NCBI RefSeq assembly: GCF_016695175.1
Contig: NZ_CP068023.1
Location: 1,476,501 to 1,540,500 of the forward strand
Reading direction: 5' to 3'
Source: Pseudoalteromonas sp. GCY
GTDB taxonomy: Bacteria; Pseudomonadota; Gammaproteobacteria; Enterobacterales; Alteromonadaceae
DNA length: 64,000 nt
The translations under genes were made by a program, and so were the position numbers. Position 1 is the first letter of the stretch. The number at the start of each line of letters is the position of its first letter. The notes below the pieces were generated by a model. It worked only from the letters and a program-made list of their open reading frames with translations, was not told where the DNA came from and searched no databases. Shown piece by piece: positions 1-9,083 of this stretch.

Positions 1-176
1 TACGTCGCGTAGAAATCGACGAAAGCCTAATGGAAGACGACAAAGACATGATCGAAGACCTACTAGCCGCTGCGGTAAACGACGCAGTTCGTCGCGTAGG
101 TGAAGAAACGCAAAAGCGCATGTCAGAAGTCACCGGCGGCATGCAAATGCCTCCAGGCTTCAAAATGCCGTTCTAA
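1..176 (+). CDS. ybaB: YbaB/EbfC nucleoid-associated protein, 3' end only
   Basis: The window opens inside a reading frame whose first full codon is at position 3 and which ends at TAA 174-176. The visible 57 residues run from [14 protein letters not shown] to a C-terminus with [14 protein letters not shown]. The acidic helix followed by a Met/Pro/Gly-rich tail is typical of YbaB/EbfC, a small dimeric DNA-binding protein usually encoded between dnaX and recR. Here recR lies about 18.6 kb downstream, because a genomic island and further genes are in between. The last codons and the terminator are duplicated at 14281-14343, which marks the island boundary. The 5' part of the gene lies outside the window. 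Confidence 0.93.
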   Translation, partial: RRVEIDESLMEDDKDMIEDLLAAAVNDAVRRVGEETQKRMSEVTGGMQMPPGFKMPF

Positions 177-217
177 TTTAGAATCCCATAAAAATAGCGC
201 CTTCAGGCGCTATTTTT
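155..217 (+). repeat. Island left boundary repeat (attL-like)
   Basis: This stretch begins AGGCTTCAAAAT, covers the last ybaB codons, the spacer and the terminator, and recurs at 14281-14343 with about four mismatches. Direct repeats made of a gene's 3' end are the usual footprint of site-specific integration. Because the repeat preserves the stop and terminator, ybaB stays intact. No recombinase gene is visible in the island, so the mechanism is inferred. Confidence 0.75.
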
Positions 218-220
218 TTG
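193..220 (+). terminator. Rho-independent terminator of ybaB
   Basis: A perfect 9-bp stem, AATAGCGCC / GGCGCTATT (193-201 and 206-214), with a 4-nt loop is followed by a run of T. It begins 16 nt after the ybaB stop. It forms the distal part of the direct repeat that bounds the island. Confidence 0.9.
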
Positions 221-763
221 TTTAAAAAACTCAATTGTATCTGTCATCATTGTTACACATATTTAGACGCACATTAGGTGTCCCATAACTCAAGCATTAC
301 TGAAGTCATCTTACAAATAAAAAATAAATTATGATTATGCTTCACCTACCAATCATCAAACCCGCCACAACTTGAATCATCAAAGGTATCCTAACTAGAA
401 AAATCATTATCAAAGCACGAGTTGTGATCAATACCATCGTCTGTGGACGTCACTCCATATGGGTTTCCATTGATATCAACACTGCAACACATTGGTGAGC
501 CATCTACATTTACAGTTGGCTCACTATTAGAAACTGAGTCGTCAGAACCAAACAAGAAGCTAAATAACCCAATGAAAATTACCTTTGTTAACGTCAGGTT
601 GCTGACAAATTACCTCAAAAATGCTAGCTTTTGAAAGCACTTACGTAGTTGTTAGACGTCTACTAGTGCTTGGATGCAAGATCATTAAAACATGTGCTCA
701 TGCTTAACTTCATGATAAAGAATACTTCTTCCCACATGATTTAAAAAGGAAGTAAAAACACGT
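221..763. other. Gap between ybaB terminator and hsdR
   Basis: About 540 bases without a convincing gene. The forward 63-codon frame at 443-634 has no family resemblance. On the minus strand, 391-609 is an open frame with a hydrophobic stretch and a Cys/Asp/Asn-rich tail, but no ATG, GTG or TTG at its head (listed separately). The hsdR promoter should lie near the right end. AAGGAAG about 11 nt before ATG 764 is the probable ribosome-binding site. Confidence 0.5.
391..609 (-). pseudogene. Possible degenerate small membrane or secreted protein
   Basis: The minus strand is open for 72 codons between TAA (612-610) and TAG (393-391). The translation has a hydrophobic segment, KVIFIGLFSFLFG, followed by an acidic, Ser/Asn-rich tail with CC and a further Cys. 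This looks like a signal or anchor sequence plus a small exported domain. GAGG sits just upstream, but no ATG, GTG or TTG stands at the expected place (the frame starts Phe-Val-Ser-Asn-Leu). It may have lost its start or be chance. No family is recognised. Confidence 0.3.
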
Positions 764-3217
764 ATGAACCCAATAAACAAAAAGTCACTCAGCGAAACCG
801 ATATCATCACTAAGTACATTATGCCTGCCATCAAAGAAGCTGGTTGGAATGATATGACGCAAATACGTCAAGAAGTGAAGCTTCGAGATGGCAAAGTGGT
901 TGTACGCGGCACTGTAGCTGGTCGAAAATCTGTTAAGTCAGCAGATATTGTTCTTTACCATAAACCTAGTATGCCGTTAGCTGTTATTGAAGCTAAAGCC
1001 AATAAACACGAAATTGGCAAAGGGATGCAGCAAGGTTTAGATTATGCCAATTTATTAGATGTGCCATTTATATTTGCCAGTAATGGCGACGGTTTCGTAT
1101 TTCACGATAAAACCAATCCAGCACAATTAGAGTCAGAAATAACTCTGAAAGACTTCCCAACACCCGCACAGCTGTGGGATAAATTCTGCACATACAAAGG
1201 CTACCAACCAGCTCAACTACCTATAATCACACAAGATTACTATGATGACGGTTCTGGAAAATCTCCACGCTACTATCAGCTGCAAGCAATAAACAAAACG
1301 GTTGAAGCTGTATCATCAGGCCAAGACCGTATTTTATTGGTCATGGCAACAGGCACGGGTAAAACCTATACGGCTTTTCAAATTATCTGGCGTTTATGGA
1401 AAGCAAAAGCCAAAAAACGAATTTTGTTTTTAGCCGATAGAAATGTATTAGTCGATCAAACTCGTATCAATGACTTTCAGCCTTTTGGTCAAGCGATGAC
1501 TAAAATCACAGGCAGAAAAGTAGACCCTGCATACGAAGTTTATTTAGCACTATACCAAGCACTAACAGGCCCTGAAGAAAGCCAAAAAGCATACAAGCAA
1601 GTTGACCCAAATTTCTTTGACCTCATCATCATCGACGAATGCCACAGAGGTAGTGCATCAGAAGATAGCGCCTGGCGAGAAATACTCGAATACTTCAACT
1701 CTGCGACCCAAGTCGGCCTTACGGCAACACCAAAAGAGACTGACGAAGTATCTAACATCGATTACTTTGGCGAGCCTGTTTATCAATATTCATTAAAACA
1801 AGGTATTGAAGATGGGTTTTTAGCGCCATATAAAGTGGTTCGTGTTGATATAGATGTCGATCTACAAGGTTGGCGACCAACTAAGGGTATGGTCGATAAA
1901 AACGGCCATGTAATTGAAGACCGTATCTATAACCAAAAAGATTTTGACCGTACAATGGTAATAGATGAGCGCACGCAGTTAGTGGCAGAAACCATCACCA
2001 ATTACCTCAAACGAACTGACCCTATGTCTAAAACCATCGTGTTTTGTAACGATATAGATCACGCTGAGCGAATGCGCCGAGCACTTGTTAACTGTAATCC
2101 AGAGCAAGTGGCTAAAAATGATAAGTATGTGATGAAAATCACAGGCGATGACGCAATTGGTAAAGCACAGCTAGACAACTTTATTAACCCTAAAAAGCCT
2201 TACCCTGTTATTGCTACTACCTCTGAATTAATGACAACAGGTGTTGATGCTAAAACCTGTAAGCTAGTTGTACTTGATCAAAACATTCAGTCTATGACTA
2301 AGTTCAAACAGATCATTGGGCGCGGCACTCGCATAGATGATCGATTTGGCAAGCTCTGGTTTACCATCTTAGATTTTAAGAAAGCCACTGAACTATTTGC
2401 CGACGCACGATTCGACGGTATTCCAGAAAAAGTAATAACAACAAAAGCTGATGATATTAACGATCCCGAATCAGACTTTGATGATGTGATTGAAGATACA
2501 GAACCAACCATTGGTGATGAACTTGACGGAATTGGAGAATCAGATGCCGATTATGATTCATCTTCAGATGACGTTGAAACCGATTATCCATCAGGTGAAA
2601 TCGACGGTGATGATTGGGGCGAAGAAGAACAAAAGGTCAATAAATATCACGTCAATGGCGTTTCGGTTAAAAAACTGGGTGAACGTGTTCAATATTACGA
2701 TGAAGACGGCAAGCTCGTTACCGAATCTTTTAAAGATTACACACGTAAAACTCTCACTAAAACCTTTAGTTCCCTTGATGAGTTTGTAAAACGCTGGGAT
2801 GAAGCCGAGCGCAAACAAGCTATTATCGACGAACTTGCAGCTGAAGGTATTATTTGGGAAGTTTTAGAGCAAGAAGTGGGGAAAGAATTAGACCCATTTG
2901 ATATGATCTGCCACGTCGTTTTCGACCAACCGCCTCTAACGCGCAAAGAACGCGCAAACAATGTTAAAAAGCGCAATTACTTCACCAAATATGGCGACCT
3001 AGCCCAAACCGTGCTTGACGAACTGTTAAACAAGTATAGTGATGAGGGCGTTGCAGCCATTGAAAGTAAAGATGCCCTTAAAACAGGAAAAGTGGTAGAG
3101 CTTGGCCGCCCGTTAGAACTAGCCAAAAAAGGCTTCGGCGGAGCAAAGCAATATGAAGCGGCAATTACCGAATTAGAAAAAGCAATTTACGAAGCTATAC
3201 CTGAAAAGCAAGCCTAA
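764..3217 (+). CDS. hsdR: Type I restriction enzyme, R subunit (HsdR)
   Basis: This 817-aa protein is the motor and nuclease subunit of a type I restriction-modification complex, which translocates and cuts DNA lacking the host methyl mark. The N-terminal nuclease domain shows the D...ExK pattern (D61, E76, K78 in AVIEAKA). The helicase core follows with Walker A ATGTGKT (195-201), Walker B DECH (291-294) and motif III GLTATP (318-323). The acidic stretch near residues 565-625 is probably a linker to the C-terminal domain that joins the methylase core. hsdM follows after 91 nt and hsdS overlaps hsdM by 1 nt, so the three form an operon. The frame is intact. Restriction needs a working HsdS, which is interrupted here. 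Confidence 0.96.
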   Translation: MNPINKKSLSETDIITKYIMPAIKEAGWNDMTQIRQEVKLRDGKVVVRGTVAGRKSVKSADIVLYHKPSMPLAVIEAKANKHEIGKGMQQGLDYANLLDVPFIFASNGDGFVFHDKTNPAQLESEITLKDFPTPAQLWDKFCTYKGYQPAQLPIITQDYYDDGSGKSPRYYQLQAINKTVEAVSSGQDRILLVMATGTGKTYTAFQIIWRLWKAKAKKRILFLADRNVLVDQTRINDFQPFGQAMTKITGRKVDPAYEVYLALYQALTGPEESQKAYKQVDPNFFDLIIIDECHRGSASEDSAWREILEYFNSATQVGLTATPKETDEVSNIDYFGEPVYQYSLKQGIEDGFLAPYKVVRVDIDVDLQGWRPTKGMVDKNGHVIEDRIYNQKDFDRTMVIDERTQLVAETITNYLKRTDPMSKTIVFCNDIDHAERMRRALVNCNPEQVAKNDKYVMKITGDDAIGKAQLDNFINPKKPYPVIATTSELMTTGVDAKTCKLVVLDQNIQSMTKFKQIIGRGTRIDDRFGKLWFTILDFKKATELFADARFDGIPEKVITTKADDINDPESDFDDVIEDTEPTIGDELDGIGESDADYDSSSDDVETDYPSGEIDGDDWGEEEQKVNKYHVNGVSVKKLGERVQYYDEDGKLVTESFKDYTRKTLTKTFSSLDEFVKRWDEAERKQAIIDELAAEGIIWEVLEQEVGKELDPFDMICHVVFDQPPLTRKERANNVKKRNYFTKYGDLAQTVLDELLNKYSDEGVAAIESKDALKTGKVVELGRPLELAKKGFGGAKQYEAAITELEKAIYEAIPEKQA

Positions 3218-3308
3218 CACTAAATATTAAAGTGTCGCCTTATAAAGGCTTAAAAGGAATTCAGTTAGCTAGTAGTACAAGAAGCTCAGAATTAGAGAAC
3301 ACAATTTA

Positions 3309-4784
3309 ATGTCAATTAGTACCGTTATAAAATCGATTCAAGACATCATGCGCAAAGATGCAGGTGTTGATGGTGATGCACAGCGTTTAGGCCAGTTATC
3401 CTGGTTACTCTTCTTAAAGATATTCGATGCACAAGAAGAAGAGCTTGAATTTGAATTAGATGACTATCGCAAGCCAATCCCAGAGCAGTACCTATGGCGT
3501 AACTGGGCAGCGGACTCTGAAGGGATCACAGGTGACGAACTACTTGAGTTTATTAATGACGATTTATTCCCAACGTTAAAAAACTTAATAGCACCAATTG
3601 ATAAAAATCCACGTGGTTTCGTTGTTAGAGAAGCATTTTCTGATGCATTTAACTACATGAAAAACGGTACGTTATTGCGTCAAGTTATCAATAAACTCAA
3701 TGAAGTAGATTTTACCGATTCTAAAGAGCGCCATTTATTTGGTGATATCTATGAGCAAATCTTACGAGACTTGCAAAGCGCGGGTAATGCAGGTGAATTC
3801 TATACCCCGCGTGCGGTAACACGCTTTATGGTAAACCGAATCGACCCTAAGTTAGGCGAACAAGTATTCGACCCTGCTTGTGGTACAGGCGGTTTTCTTG
3901 CTTGCTCGGTAGATCACGTAAAAAATAACTACGTGCAAACAGTTGCCGATCATAAAGCGCTGCAAAGCCAAATTCACGGAGTTGAAAAGAAACAACTACC
4001 GCATTTATTAGCCACGACTAACATGATGCTGCACGGTATTGAAGTACCTGTGCAAGTTAAACATGGCAACACCTTAAACAAACCACTATCCAGCTGGGAC
4101 AGCGACTTCGACGTTATTGTTACCAACCCACCATTCGGTGGTACGGAAGAAGACGGTATTGAAAAGAACTTCCCTGCGGAAATGCAAACCCGTGAAACGG
4201 CTGACTTATTCTTACAGCTCATTGTAGAAGTGTTAAAAGACGGTGGCCGCGCAGCAGTAGTATTACCAGACGGCACATTATTTGGTGAAGGTGTTAAAAC
4301 CAAAATCAAAAAGCTGTTAACCGAAGAGTGTAACCTTCACACTATATTAAGGTTACCTAATGGTGTTTTTAACCCGTATACGGGTATTAAAACTAACATC
4401 CTATTTTTCACTAAAGGCCAACCAACAAAAGATATCTGGTTCTACGAGCACCCATACCCAGAAGGTGTGAAAAACTACTCTAAAACCAAGCCAATGAAAT
4501 TTGAAGAATTTGAAACTGAAATTCAGTGGTGGGGTGAAGAGAGTGATGGTTTTGCCAGCCGCGTTGAAAATGAACAAGCCTGGAAAGTATCTGTTGAAGA
4601 AGTGATCGAACGAAACTTCAACTTAGACATCAAAAACCCACATATCGGTGAGCAAATAAGTCACGATCCAGATGAACTACTTGAGCAATATCAAACGCAG
4701 CAAAAAGATATTCAAAAGCTGCGCGACCAACTAAAAGGTATTCTTGCAGATGCACTTTCATCAAATGACGAGGGTAAAGCTTAA
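3309..4784 (+). CDS. hsdM: Type I modification methylase (HsdM)
   Basis: This 491-aa N6-adenine DNA methyltransferase subunit of the type I complex binds AdoMet and flips the target adenine, with specificity set by HsdS. Visible elements are the N-terminal helical domain (residues 1-155), EFYTPR (163-168), the AdoMet motif DPACGTGGF (188-196) and the catalytic NPPF (273-276). The C-terminal helix (about 455-485) is the usual contact with HsdS. The stop codon TAA overlaps the ATG of hsdS by one base (TTAATG), which suggests translational coupling. The gene looks intact and of normal length. Confidence 0.97.
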   Translation: MSISTVIKSIQDIMRKDAGVDGDAQRLGQLSWLLFLKIFDAQEEELEFELDDYRKPIPEQYLWRNWAADSEGITGDELLEFINDDLFPTLKNLIAPIDKNPRGFVVREAFSDAFNYMKNGTLLRQVINKLNEVDFTDSKERHLFGDIYEQILRDLQSAGNAGEFYTPRAVTRFMVNRIDPKLGEQVFDPACGTGGFLACSVDHVKNNYVQTVADHKALQSQIHGVEKKQLPHLLATTNMMLHGIEVPVQVKHGNTLNKPLSSWDSDFDVIVTNPPFGGTEEDGIEKNFPAEMQTRETADLFLQLIVEVLKDGGRAAVVLPDGTLFGEGVKTKIKKLLTEECNLHTILRLPNGVFNPYTGIKTNILFFTKGQPTKDIWFYEHPYPEGVKNYSKTKPMKFEEFETEIQWWGEESDGFASRVENEQAWKVSVEEVIERNFNLDIKNPHIGEQISHDPDELLEQYQTQQKDIQKLRDQLKGILADALSSNDEGKA

Positions 4785-6061
4785 TGTCTGTGGAAAGCGT
4801 TATTACCGAAAATCTTGATATTTGGACATCGGCAATTAAGACCAAATCTGCATCAGGCAGAGGTAGCTCAAATAAGCTTGAACTTTATGGCATTAAAAAA
4901 CTGAGAGAGCTTATTTTAGAGCTTGCTATTAGAGGAAGGCTTATTCCTCAAGATTCTGAAGATAAGTCAGCTCAAAGTTTGATAGACAGTTCAGTGAAAG
5001 AAAAAGAGCGCTTAATTCAAGAAAAGGTAATTAAAAAGTCCCGTTCGAAGAAACAGATTAATGATGAACATTTTTATGATTACCCAAAAACTTGGGGCAA
5101 GGCCAGAATAGAAGATCTGATAAACGTAATAAATGGCCGTGCTTACAAGAAACAAGAAATGCTTTCAGAGGGCGTACCTATCCTGAGAGTAGGAAACTTA
5201 TTTACTTCAAATGAGTGGTATTTTTCTGATTTACAATTAGAGCCTGAAAAGTATATCGACGATGGTGATTTGATTTACGCATGGTCAGCTTCTTTTGGGC
5301 CATTTATTTGGCAAGGTGGAAAAGTAATTTACCACTATCATATCTGGAAAATGGATATTTTTCTAAACAGTAGTTTGGATAAAAACTTCTCTCGGATATT
5401 TCTGCAAGCGATATCCGAGAGAATTAAAGCTAGTGGAAATGGAATTGCAATGATCCACATGACTAAGGAACGTATGGAAAAAGTAATTCATCCAGTTCCT
5501 CCCATTGAAGAGCAGAAAAACATTGTTGATAAAGTAAATGAACTAATGACTCTTTGCGATCAACTTGAATCTCAAACTGAATCAAGTATTGATGCGCATA
5601 AAACACTGGTTGAAACATTATTAGCGACGCTTACCAACGCCAAAGACGCTGATGAGCTAAACGAAAGCTGGCAACGCATCAGTGAACACTTCGACACCCT
5701 CTTCACCACCGAAGACAGCATCGACCAACTAAAACAAACCATCCTACAACTCGCTGTAATGGGTAAATTAGTAAAACAAGACCCCAACGACGAACCAGCA
5801 TCTGCACTTTTAGAGCGAATAGCAGAAGAAAAAGAACAGCTAATCAAAGATAAGAAAATCAAGAAGCAGAAGGCTCTTGAACCGATATCTGAAGATGACA
5901 AGCCATTCGAGCTACCTAAAGGTTGGGAGTGGTGTCGAGTTTGGGATATCTCTCATACGATTACATCGGGATCAAGAGATTGGGCAAAATATTATTCCGA
6001 TTCGGGTGCTATTTTTGTCACTATGGGGAACCTTTCAAGAGGTAGCTACCAACTAATGTAA
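4784..6061 (+). CDS. hsdS: Type I specificity subunit HsdS, N-terminal part (interrupted by IS)
   Basis: The residual 425-aa product carries the first target-recognition domain (about 100-270, with GVPILRVGNLF and PPIEEQKNIV), the central conserved helical region (about 310-385, DQLKQTILQLAVMGKLV) and the beginning of the second domain (LPKGWEWCRV onward). An IS inserted after codon 424 adds one Met codon and a TAA. The full gene would have been 4784-6056 joined to 7250-7701, about 574 aa, and the join is in frame (...SYQL-RLNNIRYV...). Loss of the second domain should abolish the original bipartite recognition. Truncated HsdS proteins that keep one recognition domain and the central helices can work as dimers in some type I systems, so residual activity is possible but unproven. 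Confidence 0.93.
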   Translation: MSVESVITENLDIWTSAIKTKSASGRGSSNKLELYGIKKLRELILELAIRGRLIPQDSEDKSAQSLIDSSVKEKERLIQEKVIKKSRSKKQINDEHFYDYPKTWGKARIEDLINVINGRAYKKQEMLSEGVPILRVGNLFTSNEWYFSDLQLEPEKYIDDGDLIYAWSASFGPFIWQGGKVIYHYHIWKMDIFLNSSLDKNFSRIFLQAISERIKASGNGIAMIHMTKERMEKVIHPVPPIEEQKNIVDKVNELMTLCDQLESQTESSIDAHKTLVETLLATLTNAKDADELNESWQRISEHFDTLFTTEDSIDQLKQTILQLAVMGKLVKQDPNDEPASALLERIAEEKEQLIKDKKIKKQKALEPISEDDKPFELPKGWEWCRVWDISHTITSGSRDWAKYYSDSGAIFVTMGNLSRGSYQLM

Positions 6062-6096
6062 CTCCACCCAATTTAGTACAGCTATTTCGTAGAATT

Positions 6097-6921
6097 TTAT
6101 GCAGCCTCAAGGTAACCAACCGGTGTCATATCACCTAGTGAATCATGAGGTCGCTCATAATTATAAATATCTAACCACTCATCAGTGATTTCACGTACTT
6201 CTTGCAGTGACTCAAACAAGTATAAATCTAGCACTTCTTCACGGTAACTCCGATTAAACCTTTCCACAAAACCATTTTGGTAAGGACTGCCTGGCTCTAT
6301 AAATTCCAACTTGATGTCATTTTTCATTGCCCAATCTTCGAGTGCCGTTGAAGTAAATTCTGGACCATTATCCACTCTAATCTGCTTTGGTTTTCCTCGC
6401 CAAGCAATAATTTGTTGTAGCGTTCTAATAACTCGTTCAGAAGTTAAGCTTGTATCGACCTCAATCGCCAGTGCTTGTCGGTTGAAATCATCCAGCACAT
6501 TCAGTGTTCTAAAACGATGTCCATAGCTTAATGCGTCACTCATAAAGTCCATTGACCACGATTCATTATATTGTGTCGGTGCACTTAATGGTTCAGGTGT
6601 TCTTGTTGGAACACGGCGCTTCCCCTTACGTCTCAAGTTTAGTTTTAGCATGTTGTAAACGCGTTCAACACGCTTTTTATTCCACGGCTTACCTTTATTG
6701 CGAAGCCTTTTGAATAGCTTAGGCAGCCCCCACCTAGGATGGCGCTCTACCAGCGCAAGTAATGCGTCGATAACTTCATCATCTGACGGCCGTTTATGTT
6801 TGTAATAAAAAACTGAGCGGCTTAGCCCTGCCACTTCACAAGCAAATGCGACGCTGACGTTAAATTGAGCTCTTAAATGCTCTACCCAAGCTCTGCGCCT
6901 ACTTGTTTTTACAGCTTTTTT
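6097..6921 (-). CDS. IS3-family transposase OrfB (DDE integrase)
   Basis: This is the catalytic part of the IS transposase. The independent frame from the ATG at 6834 gives 245 aa with a DDE triad: D96 (SWSMDF), D155 (RVDNGPEF) and E191 (NGFVERFNRSY), with 35 residues between the last two as in IS3 elements. The frame is open upstream to the A-run at 6916-6921, so the natural product is most likely an OrfAB fusion made by -1 slippage at AAAAAAG near the end of orfA. I place the start of the OrfB part at the slip site. Nothing in it appears broken, so the element may be active. Confidence 0.93.
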   Translation of the reverse strand, partial: KKAVKTSRRRAWVEHLRAQFNVSVAFACEVAGLSRSVFYYKHKRPSDDEVIDALLALVERHPRWGLPKLFKRLRNKGKPWNKKRVERVYNMLKLNLRRKGKRRVPTRTPEPLSAPTQYNESWSMDFMSDALSYGHRFRTLNVLDDFNRQALAIEVDTSLTSERVIRTLQQIIAWRGKPKQIRVDNGPEFTSTALEDWAMKNDIKLEFIEPGSPYQNGFVERFNRSYREEVLDLYLFESLQEVREITDEWLDIYNYERPHDSLGDMTPVGYLEAA

Positions 6922-7178
6922 GCGATGATATCCTCAAGCATCGAGTGCTTTAGGCTAAGCGTTGCAAACATATCTTTTAGCTTACGGTTTTCTTCTTCAA
7001 GCTCTTTAAGTCGCTTAACGTCTGAAGCTTCCATCCCGCCATATTTTGAGCGCCATTTATAAAACGTACTTTGGCCGATACCATGTTTGCGGCAGATTTC
7101 TGGAACAGGAATACCCGCCTCAGCTTCTTTGATCATGCTGACAATTTGGGTTTCGGTGAACTTGCTTTTTCTCATCAT
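6909..7178 (-). CDS. IS3-family transposase OrfA (helix-turn-helix)
   Basis: This 89-aa protein begins MMRKSKFTETQIVSMIKEAE and contains a helix-turn-helix (about 10-45, with ICRKHGIGQSTFYKWRSKYGGM) followed by a leucine-rich coiled coil (LKELEEENRKLKDMF). It binds the terminal repeats and dimerises. The sequence type (KYGGMEASDVKRLKELEEEN) is characteristic of IS407-group OrfA. The end of the gene, ...GCAAAAAAGCTGTAA on the minus strand, contains the slippery A-run used to make OrfAB. Met at 7178 or 7175 could be the start. Confidence 0.93.
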   Translation of the reverse strand: MMRKSKFTETQIVSMIKEAEAGIPVPEICRKHGIGQSTFYKWRSKYGGMEASDVKRLKELEEENRKLKDMFATLSLKHSMLEDIIAKKL

Positions 7179-7249
7179 AAATTTTCCTATTTTAGTTAAT
7201 GGAAAATTCTACTTATAAACTGTTTCATTTTTTGGGGGAGTTACACTAA

Positions 7250-7701
7250 GGCTTAATAATATACGTTATGTTTCACCGCCTTCTGAAGGTGAAGGTAAAA
7301 GAACTAAGCTTAAGGAGAATGACCTATTAATTTCTATTACGGGAGATGTTGGAAATCTAGGACGTATTCCGCGAAACTTTGGAGAAGCTTATATTAATCA
7401 GCATACAGCTATGCTCAGATTCATGAATGAATGTCAAAATAGGTTTTTCCCAGAGTTTATGAGGTCGCCTCTTGCAAAATATCAATTTGATGCACCTCAA
7501 AGAGGAATAAAGAATAGTTTCCGCTTAGGGGATGTTGGTGAAATGCTCGTTCCCGTTCCTCCAAAAGAAGAACAATTCCGGATTGTAAGACAAATAGAAC
7601 AGATGATGGATATTTGTTGCTTGTTGAAAGAAAAAATAAATAAAGGGCAAGCCATCAAAAACTATTTGTCGGATTCAATCTCATCTTCATTAGTAAACTA
7701 G
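7250..7701 (+). pseudogene. hsdS: HsdS C-terminal fragment, cut off by the IS
   Basis: The frame resumes right after the right CTAA duplication with RLNNIRYVSPPSEGEGKR and continues through the rest of the second target-recognition domain (DLLISITGDVGNLGRI, PRNFGEAYINQHTAMLRF) to the C-terminal conserved segment (VPPKEEQFRIVRQIEQMMDIC). It ends at TAG 7699-7701. The first internal ATG is at 7411, and a 96-aa product from there would lack most of the recognition domain. It is almost surely non-functional alone. It is the 3' exon-like remainder of the gene beginning at 4784. Confidence 0.92.
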
Positions 7702-7723
7702 CGGAATAGTAACAAGGACGTTA

Positions 7724-7838
7724 GATGAAACTTATTAACGAAAAATATCGCGCATTAAAACCTTCCTTGGATTATTTAACTGATGAAGTTGTTATTGCAT
7801 AAGTACGGAAGAAAACACAACAAAACAGAGAATAAGGA
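7724..7838 (+). pseudogene. Remnant start of a deleted gene (possibly a reverse-transcriptase-like protein)
   Basis: A good ribosome-binding site (AAGGAC) precedes ATG 7724, which begins a 25-codon frame, MKLINEKYRALKPSLDYLTD..., that stops at TAA 7799-7801. Reading on past the stop gives RKKTQQNRE and a TAA. The opening is protein-like, and I recall similar openings (EKYR.LKPS.D.LTDEVV..QAWKK) in large RT-domain proteins, but I could not verify this. The simplest reading is that a gene between hsdS and the DUF6361 gene lost nearly all of its body and kept its start and perhaps its last codons. It could also be a short peptide or chance. Confidence 0.4.
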
Positions 7839-7844
7839 TAAATA

Positions 7845-9083
7845 GTGAGTGATTTAGGATGGGTTGATTTTTCCTCAGAAGACAGGGAAAGGGTCAGGCA
7901 CGTGATGGCGATGATGCGAGAGCCTGGAACCTTAGATGAATTAGGTATAGGACAAATTAGAGACGCTTTTGCTGACTTGCTATTTCCTGGTATTTCTACC
8001 ATTCAAACCCGTGCCAAGTATTTTATTACGGTTCCACGTATTTTACGCGATTATTATGAGCAGTGCTCCGCCAATAAACGGAAAGCGCCTTCTATTGAGT
8101 CTTATTTGAAAGACGCAGAAAACAACGTAGCAAAGCGATTGACTGAAGTTCATGGTGATGACGAAACAGGCATTATTGGCCGCACCCAAATTGATAAGGG
8201 AGGCGTTGCCAGAAGACCGTCTTCTGTTTACTGGAACGGGTTACGGCAACTTGGCATTATCGACACACAAAGTTCTTTAGCTGAATTCTGCAGGCACTAT
8301 GGCAATGTTAAAACTAAACCAGATTCAGCGATAAGCGAGTTTGGTGAAGATGATACCAGCAGCCTTATTACCAAGCAGATAGTTCATTTACCCAAAGGCC
8401 ACTCAGGTAACTGGCAAGAAGACCTCACATTAAATTTAAGTGTCAATGAAGCTAGGTTTTTAGTTAATAAAATCAAGAATGCCAAAAATCTAGAACATAG
8501 CGTGCTTGGGCAACTTTACTTACATGGTTTAACGGATGAAGCCTTGAGTTTAAATGATAAATTTGTACGTGGGTTTACCCAGCTTCAAGCTTTTTTAAAA
8601 AAGCAGGGTGAGGTTTCTGCTATATGCAAATCAAGGCTTGAAGCCGCTGAAGCTTTCAGCTTAGCAATGGAAGGCGCTCACCTTCGATATAATATTGTGC
8701 TGGCTAGGAATAATGAGTTTGATGAAAAAGTAGCTGAGTACGAAAGTGATTATCATAATTGGGCTGAAATAGCTAAAAAGTCCTTACATGAAGACAGTGT
8801 AGATAAATGGTTAGATATCGCTGAAATTAAAGCAATCAATCCTAAGACAAAGACTTTTATTCAAGAGTTCATCAAGCAAGTACAAACAGGCGCTTCTCTC
8901 AAAGAAATAGATACTTTGGTTGAAAGTCAGGCTAAAAATAACAAAAAGAAACGCTCGTTATTATATAAAAAGCTTACTCATCAAGGTTGGGTTGGAATTC
9001 GCCGATTGGATTACAGGTGGAGCGCAGCGCGACCAATTTTAGCCGATATACAACAAGGATTAGAAAATGCTAAAAGCAGATGA
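7845..9083 (+). CDS. DUF6361-like protein, first gene of the three-gene cassette
   Basis: This 412-aa protein of unknown function starts at GTG 7845 behind AATAAGGATAA. Its N-terminus, LGWVDFSSEDRERV...LDELGIGQIRDAFADLLFPG, then STIQTRAKYF and PRILRDYY, fits what I recall of DUF6361. The pattern recalls a protein that meets DNA or a partner through its N-terminal domain, but no catalytic motif is visible. The rest is mainly charged helix. There is no signal peptide or membrane segment. The stop lies 17 nt inside the next gene, so the three genes are translationally coupled. The location beside a type I restriction system and the PLD and helicase partners suggest a role in DNA defence. This is inference. 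Confidence 0.7.
   Translation: MSDLGWVDFSSEDRERVRHVMAMMREPGTLDELGIGQIRDAFADLLFPGISTIQTRAKYFITVPRILRDYYEQCSANKRKAPSIESYLKDAENNVAKRLTEVHGDDETGIIGRTQIDKGGVARRPSSVYWNGLRQLGIIDTQSSLAEFCRHYGNVKTKPDSAISEFGEDDTSSLITKQIVHLPKGHSGNWQEDLTLNLSVNEARFLVNKIKNAKNLEHSVLGQLYLHGLTDEALSLNDKFVRGFTQLQAFLKKQGEVSAICKSRLEAAEAFSLAMEGAHLRYNIVLARNNEFDEKVAEYESDYHNWAEIAKKSLHEDSVDKWLDIAEIKAINPKTKTFIQEFIKQVQTGASLKEIDTLVESQAKNNKKKRSLLYKKLTHQGWVGIRRLDYRWSAARPILADIQQGLENAKSR

Larger units (their letters stand above)
6057..7245 (-). mobile_element. IS3-family insertion sequence (IS407-group-like)
   Basis: The element is 1189 bp long and its transposase genes read on the minus strand. Its ends are imperfect inverted repeats that start TGTAACTCC on both sides (6057 inward; the complement from 7245 inward, TGTAACTCCCCC). 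It is flanked by the direct repeat CTAA (6053-6056 and 7246-7249), and the 4-bp length matches what is known for the IS407 group. It contains orfA and orfB with an A6G slippery site between them. Removing the element and one CTAA restores the hsdS frame exactly, so the insertion is probably recent. Confidence 0.95.

Noticed and set aside
443-634. 63-codon plus-strand frame in the left island gap
   Set aside because: No family features and no clear ribosome-binding site; the opposite strand has a more protein-like frame.
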